From Chloroflexota bacterium (GTDB taxonomy: Bacteria > Chloroflexota > Dehalococcoidia > DSTF01 > JACRBR01): 22,889 nucleotides of DNA. The position numbers and the translations under genes were made by a program. This document shows positions 14,021-20,714 of the stretch, piece by piece; the first letter of the stretch is position 1; every line of letters begins with the position of its first letter. Below the pieces are notes generated by a model, which had not been told where the DNA came from, made no database searches, and saw only the letters and a program-made list of their open reading frames with translations. The stretch spans positions 1-22,889 of the forward strand of contig JACRBR010000044.1 of assembly GCA_016213125.1 (NCBI GenBank), read 5' to 3'.

Positions 14021-14509
14021 ATGAACGTGTTCGGCGTGGGGCCGCTTGAGCTGGCCGTGATCCTCATCGTGGCGCTGGTGTTCGTGGGGCCGGACCGGCT
14101 GCCCCGGCTGGCGGCCGATCTGGCGCGGACGATCCGCGAGATCCGCAAGTACACGAACAGCCTGGCGGCGGAGTTCAACGAGGTGATCAAGGACGTCGAA
14201 AAGGAGACCGCAACCGAGAAGGGCGTCTGGAAGGAAGTGACCGAGGGCATCGGCGGGGCGACGCAGCAGGTGACCGAGGCGATGCGCGGCGTCCGGCAGG
14301 ACATCTTCAAGACAGAGACCCCTCCTTCGAGCGCGGCGAGTCCGTCGCCGGCACCTGCGCCAGCGCCCGCACCCAACGGAAACCCCGTAAGCAACGGGGG
14401 CGGGGCGGAAGCATGGGTGGAGATACCCGACCCGGACGTCGGGGGCGAAGGCGCCCCCCCGGGCGTGGCCGAAGCACCCGCACCGCAGCCGGCTAAACCC
14501 GCGCCATGA
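14021..14509 (+). CDS. tatA: Twin-arginine translocase TatA/TatB-family subunit
   Basis: A 162-residue protein with a single N-terminal membrane helix (about residues 8-24) preceded by 'GVGPLELAVI'. The 'F-V-G-P-D-R-L-P' hinge leads into an amphipathic helix 'RLAADLARTIREIRKYTNSL'. The glutamate in 'PLE' and the overall form are closer to TatB than TatA, but only one such gene is seen next to tatC, so the assignment stays TatA/B. It forms the pore or receptor part of the system that exports folded twin-arginine proteins. Residues about 105-162 are an unusual low-complexity tail rich in alanine and proline. The stop overlaps the tatC start as ATGA. Confidence 0.88.
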   Translation: MNVFGVGPLELAVILIVALVFVGPDRLPRLAADLARTIREIRKYTNSLAAEFNEVIKDVEKETATEKGVWKEVTEGIGGATQQVTEAMRGVRQDIFKTETPPSSAASPSPAPAPAPAPNGNPVSNGGGAEAWVEIPDPDVGGEGAPPGVAEAPAPQPAKPAP

Positions 14510-15291
14510 CGACGGTAAGCGCGCCCATCGAGTTCCCCGAGGACGGCAAGGTCCTCACCATCATTGAGCACCTGGTGGAGCTGCGGAACCGCGTCATCAT
14601 CAGCGTGCTGGCGCTGGTCGTGGGCATCGGCGTGTCGATCTACCCGCTGACAAAGTGGTTTATCGGCTTCCTGGTAGACCCGGCAAAGGACGAGGTCGAG
14701 GGGTTCAAGCTGAACCAGTTCACGCTGCTGGACTACTGGAGCACGTACTTCCGCGTATCGCTCTTGCTCGGCATCGCCATAGCGATGCCCGTGATCATGT
14801 ACCAGTTCCTGGCGTTCGTGGGGCCGGGGCTCACGAAGTCCGAGCGGCGCTGGCTACTTCCGATCGTGTTCGGGTGTTCGAGCATGTTCCTGCTTGGGAT
14901 GGCGTTCGCGTACTACGTCGAGCTGCCGCCGGCGCTGGACTTCCTGCTGGACCCCAACACGGAGGACGTACAGTCCACGATCGGAATCCAGACCTACATC
15001 GACACGGTGACGCGGCTGCTACTGCTCACCGGCCTGGTGTTCCAGCTGCCCTTCATCATCATGGGCATGGCGAAAATCGGTATCGTGACGTCGCGGAAAC
15101 TCATCGGCTGGTGGCGGTACGCCATCCTCGCGGCCGTGGTGGCGGCGGCGATCGTAACGCCGTCGATCGACCCGATCACGCAGGCGATCGTCGCCGTGCC
15201 CATCATCGTGCTGTACATCTTCGGCATCGGGCTGGCGTGGCTTGTCGAGGGGAGCAGCTTCCTTGGCTCGCGACGGGCGCCGGGCGGCTAG
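14506..15291 (+). CDS. tatC: Sec-independent protein translocase TatC
   Basis: A 261-residue six-helix membrane protein and the core receptor for twin-arginine signal peptides. 'IIEHLVELRNRVI' carries the conserved cytosolic H-L-x-E-L-R motif (about residues 22-27), 'MYQFLAFVGPGLTKSERR' is the first periplasmic/cytosolic loop signature, and 'TPSIDPITQAIVAVPIIVLY' is the conserved fifth-to-sixth helix region. ATG 14506 overlaps the stop of tatA, so both subunits are made together. Its TAG stop overlaps the stop of the opposing ankyrin gene within the palindrome CTAG, leaving no room for a terminator between the two convergent genes. Confidence 0.96.
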   Translation: MTTVSAPIEFPEDGKVLTIIEHLVELRNRVIISVLALVVGIGVSIYPLTKWFIGFLVDPAKDEVEGFKLNQFTLLDYWSTYFRVSLLLGIAIAMPVIMYQFLAFVGPGLTKSERRWLLPIVFGCSSMFLLGMAFAYYVELPPALDFLLDPNTEDVQSTIGIQTYIDTVTRLLLLTGLVFQLPFIIMGMAKIGIVTSRKLIGWWRYAILAAVVAAAIVTPSIDPITQAIVAVPIIVLYIFGIGLAWLVEGSSFLGSRRAPGG

Positions 15292-15977
15292 CCACGGCGG
15301 TGGTTGTGGTCGACGGCGCGCTCTTCGAGATGCAGACGGGCGGCCAGTTCCATGTTCCCGAAACCGGCCGCGATCTCGGCGGCCGTCTTCCCCTCCTCGT
15401 TGCGCAACCGGACGTCCGCGTTGAACGCTATCAGCAGCTCTGCCAGCTCGCGATTGCTCACGAACGACGCTGTCATGAGCGCGGTGTATCCGCCGTGCTG
15501 GCGAGCGTTGGGGTCCGCGCCGCGCTGCAGCAGCAGCCGCGCGGCCTCGACCCGCCCGCCCGCGGCGGACGCGTGCAGGGGCATGTTGGTGAGGAAGTTG
15601 CGGGTCACCGCCTCGATGTTCGCGCCGCCGTCGAGCAGCGCGGTGATCGCCGAGACCGCGCCGAAGTACGAGGCGAAGTGCAGGGCCGTGAAGCCATCGG
15701 AGGAGTACGCACCAGCGAGCGCCGGGTCGCGCGATAGGAGTTGGCCGATCGTCCCGGCGCGGTCGATGGTGGCAGCCTCGAAAATGTCGAGCGGCGGGCC
15801 GGCCCCGATCAGCGTCTCAAGGATGGCGTCCTGCCCCATGTAACGGGCGAATTGGAGGATGGAGAGCGACGAGGCGTCGCGGGCGCGCGACAGCTCAGGC
15901 TTCCACCGCAGGATCTCCGCCACAGCAACCGCGTTGCCACACCCGACCTCGGTGAAGAGCTCTGTAGTTTCATCCAT
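15288..15977 (-). CDS. Ankyrin-repeat protein
   Basis: A 229-residue protein built mostly of ankyrin repeats, with no signal peptide or membrane segment. Clear repeats are 'DGFTALHFASYFGAVSAITA' with 'LLDGGANIEA', 'NMPLHASAAGGRVEAARLLL' with 'QRGADPNAR', 'GGYTALMTASFVSNRELAEL' with 'LIAFNADVRLRNEE', and a final 'GKTAAEIAAGFGNMELAARL'; the N-terminal part has weaker helical repeats. Such proteins bind other proteins, and the partner is unknown. The frame extends to TTG 16010, but GGAG about 9 bases upstream supports ATG 15977. It follows the glycosyltransferase gene by 67 bases on the same strand, and its stop overlaps that of tatC. Confidence 0.9.
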   Translation of the reverse strand: MDETTELFTEVGCGNAVAVAEILRWKPELSRARDASSLSILQFARYMGQDAILETLIGAGPPLDIFEAATIDRAGTIGQLLSRDPALAGAYSSDGFTALHFASYFGAVSAITALLDGGANIEAVTRNFLTNMPLHASAAGGRVEAARLLLQRGADPNARQHGGYTALMTASFVSNRELAELLIAFNADVRLRNEEGKTAAEIAAGFGNMELAARLHLEERAVDHNHRRG

Positions 15978-16044
15978 GGGGTCACTCCATTGAGGTCTAA
16001 GCCGTGCCAACTAACCCGCTCTGGCCCATCTATGAGGCGTCGCG

Positions 16045-17355
16045 CTAGACCAGGCTCTCCAGTTCGACTGCGGCGCGTTCATCGGGTCTATCGTCGATCA
16101 TCGGCTCACCGAGCCGCCTCGCGGCATCCCTAAAGGACGTGTCCTCGAGCACCTGGTTGAGCGCGGCGCGGATCTCCTCCGGCGACGCGTCGGGGGAAAT
16201 CCGGACGCCGGCGCCCTTCGAGACGATCCGCGCCGCGTTGTCCGGCTGGTCGCCAAGAAGAGGGATACACACCAGCGGCACCCCGTGCCGTAAGGCCTTG
16301 GTCAGCGTGCTCAGCCCGCATTGAGACACGATCGCCGCCGCATGAGGAAGCACGGCGCTATGCGCGACGAACTGCTCGAGCTTAACGTTGTTCGCCGCCC
16401 GGAAGTCATCCCTGTTGAGCGCCGGTCCCAGCGTCACCAGACCGCGCACGTCCATCCCGCCAATCGCGTCCACGATGCGATGCATCGCAGGCGCTTGCCC
16501 TTGCTGCAACGTGCTCATGCTCACCAGGACCAGGGGCCGAGGGTCGTCCTTTGGCCACGGCGATGTCCACGCATCCGGCGAAACGTCCGCATCGTCAATC
16601 GGTGTGCCGACGTACCGGACAGGTGGCTTCAGCGCCTTAGCGGGGAAGTCGAACGACGCGTAGCCGAGCACCAGCAATCGCGATGGACGGTCGTATTCGT
16701 CCAGCGGCGAACGGAACGCAGGAAGCCCCAACGTCCTGCGTACGGCGTTGTGCGCGGGCGCGCCATCCCGGCGCCAGATCCGGTCACAAGCCCATCCGTA
16801 GATCGCCTGACCCAACGCCTCGAGCGGAGTGCGCGCGGGCATGAAGCCACCACCCTTCGGTGGCTGCCCCGCGCCCACTGGCGGAAACGCATTGTGCACG
16901 ATGACGGCTGTCGGAACCCCGGCCGCCTCCCCGGCCGCGATTGCCCCGAACAGCCAGTAGTCGCACACGAGGACGTCTACGGGTTCGCGCTTCAGTTCGT
17001 TGAGGACATTCGCAGCCCATGGTTGCGACCAAAGCGTCGTTCGGGCCATACGCGCGGACAAGATCTCGAGCCGCTTCGGCGTCCAGCCGAGCGCGAGGCC
17101 TCGCCGCGGCGGGCCTGCCACGTACGGATCCACATCGGGCGCCTCGAACGGCACACGCGTCGCCCCGGATCCCCCGATCCGGCGCAGGAAGTCCTCGGTC
17201 ACCGGCTGTGACCGTCCGCGTATCCCCGGCCCTGCCATGAGACGCACATCGTGGCCCCGGCGCACTAACGCGGCCACGATCGGCATGATCAACGGGATGT
17301 TCCCCCCACCCTGGAACATCGCGAACAGAAACCGTCCCGGAGGCCTCGCGTCCAT
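16045..17355 (-). CDS. GT1-family (MGT/UGT-like) glycosyltransferase
   Basis: A 436-residue protein with the two-Rossmann GT-B layout. The N-terminal domain opens with 'RFLFAMFQGGGNIPLIMPIV' and 'LVRRGHDVRLMAGPG', the acceptor-side pattern of macrolide and natural-product glycosyltransferases. The C-terminal donor domain has 'PLVLVSMSTLQQGQ' and the signature 'SQCGLSTLTKALRHGVPLVC' followed by 'IPLLGDQPDNAARIVSKGAG', where D-Q-x-x-N-A normally contacts the nucleotide sugar. In most relatives the block starts H-G-G; here it is Q-C-G. It should transfer a sugar to a small lipophilic acceptor that cannot be named. ATG 17355 is chosen; GTG 17376 is possible. No Shine-Dalgarno is seen, but TAGAAT lies 7 bases upstream of the ATG. 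Confidence 0.88.
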   Translation of the reverse strand: MDARPPGRFLFAMFQGGGNIPLIMPIVAALVRRGHDVRLMAGPGIRGRSQPVTEDFLRRIGGSGATRVPFEAPDVDPYVAGPPRRGLALGWTPKRLEILSARMARTTLWSQPWAANVLNELKREPVDVLVCDYWLFGAIAAGEAAGVPTAVIVHNAFPPVGAGQPPKGGGFMPARTPLEALGQAIYGWACDRIWRRDGAPAHNAVRRTLGLPAFRSPLDEYDRPSRLLVLGYASFDFPAKALKPPVRYVGTPIDDADVSPDAWTSPWPKDDPRPLVLVSMSTLQQGQAPAMHRIVDAIGGMDVRGLVTLGPALNRDDFRAANNVKLEQFVAHSAVLPHAAAIVSQCGLSTLTKALRHGVPLVCIPLLGDQPDNAARIVSKGAGVRISPDASPEEIRAALNQVLEDTSFRDAARRLGEPMIDDRPDERAAVELESLV

Positions 17356-17482
17356 GGGGCCGATTCTAGCACCCACGTATTATGTTGAGTTCTCCCATCC
17401 GATCATCTGATCAATCACGTGCTCCCCTACTATCCCCGGCCCCGCCTACCGTGATAGAATCGCGGCGAAAGGTGGCGAGGAT

Positions 17483-17579
17483 ACGACAGCGTCAGGACCA
17501 CGGGGAGCGCGGGCGGTTCTCACGGGAGTCGCAGGAGGCACCTTCAGTGGTCTGACGGGCGTGGGCGGAGGCGCCCATC
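17483..17579 (+). pseudogene. Out-of-frame 5' part of the TauE/SafE permease gene
   Basis: In the frame that includes 17525-17527, this stretch reads 'VLTGVAGGTFSGLTGVGGGA', the expected first membrane helix and GGG motif of a TauE/SafE permease. The protein then continues one frame over at 17577. An extra C in gcccatc (17574-17576) explains the shift. No ATG, GTG or TTG lies in this frame between the upstream stop (17408) and 17561, where GTG falls inside the motif. Confidence 0.6.
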
Positions 17580-18302
17580 ATGGTGCCGATGCTGACCGGG
17601 CTCTTGAAGCTGGGCCAGCACCGCGCGCACGGCACGTCCCTCGCCATCATTGCGTTGGTCGCTGTTGCCGGTGTGGCCGGATACTGGCGCGCAGGCAACA
17701 TCGACTGGCAGCTCGTGCTCGCCTTGACGCCCGGCGCCATCGCCGGGGTCCTGGTTGGCGCGAGGGCGATGGTGAAGGTCCCGGCCTTGCAGCTGCGGCT
17801 GCTGTTCGGGGTGTTTCTGCTCGTCGTCGCCTTCCGCCAGCTTGTGTGGAGCGTATCGGCAGGCACGCCCGCGGACGGCGCGACGGGCCTGCTGATCGAA
17901 GTGGTGTTCGGGTTCGCCGGCGGGGTGCTGGCGGGCGTGCTGGGCGTGGGAGGAGGCGCGATCTTCGTCCCGGCGATCGTCGTCTTCGGGCTGGCCGGGG
18001 ATGCCGGCGACCCGCAGAAGGTGGCGCAGGGTGTATCGCTGGTGGTGATCGTGTTCACGGGGATAGCCGGGACCGTCACGAACCTGCGGCAGGGGACGGT
18101 TGACATCGAGCTGTTGCGCTGGGTGGCACCGGCGGCGATCATCGCGGCGTTCCTGGCGGCGATCGGCGCCAACCGGGTGGACGATGCGGTGCTGCGGCGG
18201 ATCTACGGGACGACGGCGGTGTTGCTGGGGATCGAGACGGCGTACACGAGCGTGCAGGGACTGCGATCGGGACGCAGGGCAGAAGAGATAGAAGCGGTAT
18301 GA
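17580..18302 (+). CDS. Sulfite exporter TauE/SafE family permease (5' end frameshifted)
   Basis: A 240-residue polytopic membrane protein of the TauE/SafE (DUF81) family, whose members move sulfite, sulfoacetate or other organosulfur anions. The substrate here is unknown. The family has two homologous halves, each with a G-x-GGG motif. The second half is complete: 'LAGVLGVGGGAIFVPAIVVF', then 'VAQGVSLVVIVFTGIAGTVT'. The first half starts only after its motif, 'MVPMLTGLLKLGQHRAHGTS', because the motif itself lies in another frame just upstream. Removing one C from gcccatc (17574-17576) would join them into 'GVGGGAIMVPML', matching the second half. ATG 17580 has GGAGG 8 bases upstream and could still make a protein lacking part of the first helix. 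Its stop overlaps the UDG start as ATGA. Confidence 0.8.
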   Translation: MVPMLTGLLKLGQHRAHGTSLAIIALVAVAGVAGYWRAGNIDWQLVLALTPGAIAGVLVGARAMVKVPALQLRLLFGVFLLVVAFRQLVWSVSAGTPADGATGLLIEVVFGFAGGVLAGVLGVGGGAIFVPAIVVFGLAGDAGDPQKVAQGVSLVVIVFTGIAGTVTNLRQGTVDIELLRWVAPAAIIAAFLAAIGANRVDDAVLRRIYGTTAVLLGIETAYTSVQGLRSGRRAEEIEAV

Positions 18303-19045
18303 GCATGGATGCATCGCAAGAAGCGACAGCCGGAGTCATCGCGGAGAAGAAGACAGGGCTCGCGGCGATCGCCAGGCAGATCGCCGGGTGCACGGACTGC
18401 GGTCTGTGCCGCGGCCGCAACCGCACGGTGCCGGGCGAGGGGAACCCCGACGCGCGGATCATGTTCATAGGCGAAGGTCCGGGCTTCTACGAAGACCAGC
18501 AGGGCCGGCCGTTCGTGGGAGCGGCAGGCAAGTTCCTGGACGAACTGTTGGCGGGCATCGGGCTGGACCGGAAGAAGGTGTTCATTGGGAACGTGGTGAA
18601 GTGCCGGCCGCCGAACAACCGCGACCCGCAGCCGGACGAGATCGAGGCGTGCGGGAAGTACCTGGACGCGCAGTTAGCAACCATCGCGCCGAAGGTGATC
18701 GTGACGCTGGGCCGTTTCTCGATGCAGCGATACTTCCCAGGGGAGTCGGTGAGCCGCATCCACGGGACGCCGCGGCGGAAGGGCGAGATGATCGTGGTGC
18801 CGATGTACCACCCCGCGGCGGCCCTGCACCAGGGAAGCCTGCGCCGGGTCATCGAAGCCGACTTCGCGCGCCTGCCCGGGTTCCTGGAGAAGGTGCTGGA
18901 AGGCGAGACGCCGGTTGTGGACCGTGCGGAAGTTCCGCCGCACCTGAAGAAGGGTACGGCAGCGACGACGCCGGCCGAGACTGCGCCGGCGACGACGGAC
19001 GCCACGCCGGCAGCGGCGGAGTCGCAACAGATGCGGCTCTTGTAA
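18299..19045 (+). CDS. Uracil-DNA glycosylase, family 4 (4Fe-4S)
   Basis: A 248-residue base-excision repair enzyme that removes uracil arising from cytosine deamination. The 4Fe-4S ligands fit Cys31, Cys34, Cys102 and Cys118 ('GCTDCGLC' and 'VKCRPPNNRDPQPDEIEAC'); Cys37 is an additional cysteine. Motif 1 is 'FIGEGPGFYEDQQGRPFVG', the uracil-binding region continues through 'IGNVVKCRPPNNRDP', and motif 3 is 'VPMYHPAAALHQGSLRR' with its catalytic-pocket histidine. The last 45 residues form an A/T/P-rich tail ending 'SQQMRLL', reminiscent of a PCNA/clamp-binding peptide, though this is only a guess. ATG 18299 overlaps the TauE stop. The RNase J gene begins 8 bases after its stop, so the two are probably co-transcribed. 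Confidence 0.94.
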   Translation: MSMDASQEATAGVIAEKKTGLAAIARQIAGCTDCGLCRGRNRTVPGEGNPDARIMFIGEGPGFYEDQQGRPFVGAAGKFLDELLAGIGLDRKKVFIGNVVKCRPPNNRDPQPDEIEACGKYLDAQLATIAPKVIVTLGRFSMQRYFPGESVSRIHGTPRRKGEMIVVPMYHPAAALHQGSLRRVIEADFARLPGFLEKVLEGETPVVDRAEVPPHLKKGTAATTPAETAPATTDATPAAAESQQMRLL

Positions 19046-19053
19046 GGAACGAT

Positions 19054-20709
19054 ATGGCAGAACCAATCCTTCGTGTCATCCCGCTTGGCGGTCTCGGGGA
19101 GATCGGCAAGAACATGATGCTGTTCGAGTATGGCGACGACTGTATCGCCATCGACTGCGGGCTCATGTTCCCGGCCGAGGATATGCTTGGCGTCGACCTG
19201 GTCATCCCCGACATCAGCTATCTCATCGACAACCGCAAGAAGCTCCACGCCATCTTCATCACGCACGGCCACGAGGACCACACCGGCGCGCTGCCCTACA
19301 TCCTGAAGCAGATGAACGTGCCGGTGTACGCGACGCCGCTTGCGCACGGGCTCATCAGCGTGAAGCTGAAGGAGGCGCGGCTGCTGCAGAGCACAGACCT
19401 GCGCGAGATCCGAGCCGGTGACTCGGTCGAGCAGGGTCCGTTCACCCTGGAGCCGTTCCAGGTTGCGCACAGCATCCCGGACTCGGTGGGTTACGCGATC
19501 CGGACGCCCCTCGGCACATGCATCCACACAGGCGACTTCAAGCTCGACCACACGCCGGTCATGGGGCAGGCGACCGACCTCTCGAAGCTGGCGCAGTATG
19601 GCGACGAGGGCGTCATCCTGTTGTGCGCGGACTCGACCTACGCGGAGATCCCGGGGTACACGCCGTCTGAGCAGATCGTCGGTGATTCGCTCTTCCGGTT
19701 CATCGCCAAGGCGGAGGGCCGGGTGATCGTGACGACGTTCGCATCGCTCATCGCGAGGGTGCAGCAGGTGTTCGACGCGGCGGAGGCGTGCGGCCGGCGG
19801 GTGTTTATCACCGGACGCACGATGATCGACAACACGAACATGGCGATCGAGCGCGGCTACCTGCGGGCCCCCGAAGGCATGCTGGTGAGCGTGCGCGAGT
19901 TGCCCAACGTGCCGCACGAGAAATTGGTGATCGTCACAACGGGCAGCCAGGGCGAGCCGACCTCGGCGCTGACGCGCATGGCGAACCAGGACCATCAGCA
20001 CGTCAAGATCGTTGAAGGGGACCTGGTGATCATGTCAGCGTCGGCGGTGCCGGGCAACGAGGCGCTGGTGCACCGTACGGTGGACAACCTGTTCAAGTTG
20101 GGCGCGAACGTTCTGTACAACCGCATCGCCGACGTACACGTGCGCGGGCACGCGGCAGCGGAGGAGCTGAAGATCCTGCACGCCCTGGTGAAGCCGCGGT
20201 ACTTCGTGCCTGTGCACGGCGAGTACCGGCACATGGTGTTGCACTCGCAGATCGCGGAGGCGCTGGATCAGGGGACGGACACGTTCATCATGACGGACGG
20301 TGACGTGCTGGAGATCGACAGCAAGGGCGAGGCGAACTACGGCGAGCGCATCGAGTGCGACTACGTGTACGTGGACGGCCTGGGCGTCGGCGACATCGAC
20401 CACGTTGTGCTGCGCGACCGCAAGCACCTCGCGTCGGACGGGATGGTGGTGGTGATCCTGCCGATGGACAAGAACACCAGCCACCTGACGGGGCGGCCGG
20501 AGGTCGTATCGCGCGGGTTCGTGGACATGGACGAGAGCGAGGACCTGATCGAACGCACGCGCGACCACGTGGCCCACGGGCTGAACGCCGAGGACCACGC
20601 GCTGGAGTGGGGTGCGGTGCAGACCGAGGTGAAAGAGTCGGTCGCGAAGTTCCTGTACGATGAAACGAGGCGGCGCCCGATGGTGCTGCCTGTCCGGGTG
20701 GAGGTGTAG
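19054..20709 (+). CDS. rnj: Ribonuclease J
   Basis: A 551-residue metallo-beta-lactamase/beta-CASP ribonuclease with 5'-to-3' exonuclease and endonuclease activity in mRNA turnover and rRNA maturation. 'VIPLGGLGEIGKNMMLFEY' opens the fold, and 'ITHGHEDHTGALPYIL' is the two-metal site (His71, His73, Asp75, His76). 'HTGDFKLDHTP' supplies further ligands. The beta-CASP part has 'VTTFASLIARVQQVFDAAEA', 'TTGSQGEP', and 'RGHAAAEELKILHALVKPRY' with 'FVPVHGEYRHM'. A C-terminal domain follows from about residue 450. In most RNases J the penultimate block reads S-G-H-A; here it is R-G-H-A. AAGGA lies 5 bases before ATG 19054. ftsK starts 5 bases after the stop. Confidence 0.96.
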   Translation: MAEPILRVIPLGGLGEIGKNMMLFEYGDDCIAIDCGLMFPAEDMLGVDLVIPDISYLIDNRKKLHAIFITHGHEDHTGALPYILKQMNVPVYATPLAHGLISVKLKEARLLQSTDLREIRAGDSVEQGPFTLEPFQVAHSIPDSVGYAIRTPLGTCIHTGDFKLDHTPVMGQATDLSKLAQYGDEGVILLCADSTYAEIPGYTPSEQIVGDSLFRFIAKAEGRVIVTTFASLIARVQQVFDAAEACGRRVFITGRTMIDNTNMAIERGYLRAPEGMLVSVRELPNVPHEKLVIVTTGSQGEPTSALTRMANQDHQHVKIVEGDLVIMSASAVPGNEALVHRTVDNLFKLGANVLYNRIADVHVRGHAAAEELKILHALVKPRYFVPVHGEYRHMVLHSQIAEALDQGTDTFIMTDGDVLEIDSKGEANYGERIECDYVYVDGLGVGDIDHVVLRDRKHLASDGMVVVILPMDKNTSHLTGRPEVVSRGFVDMDESEDLIERTRDHVAHGLNAEDHALEWGAVQTEVKESVAKFLYDETRRRPMVLPVRVEV

Positions 20710-20714
20710 CGCAG

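Noticed and set aside
14021..14509. Calling the Tat gene specifically tatB
   Set aside because: The N-terminus leans toward TatB, but one gene alone beside tatC cannot separate the two; the broader TatA/B call is kept.
18487..20001. A 504-codon minus-strand open frame
   Set aside because: It is antisense to the clear udg and rnj genes, with R/H/V-rich composition and no recognisable motif.
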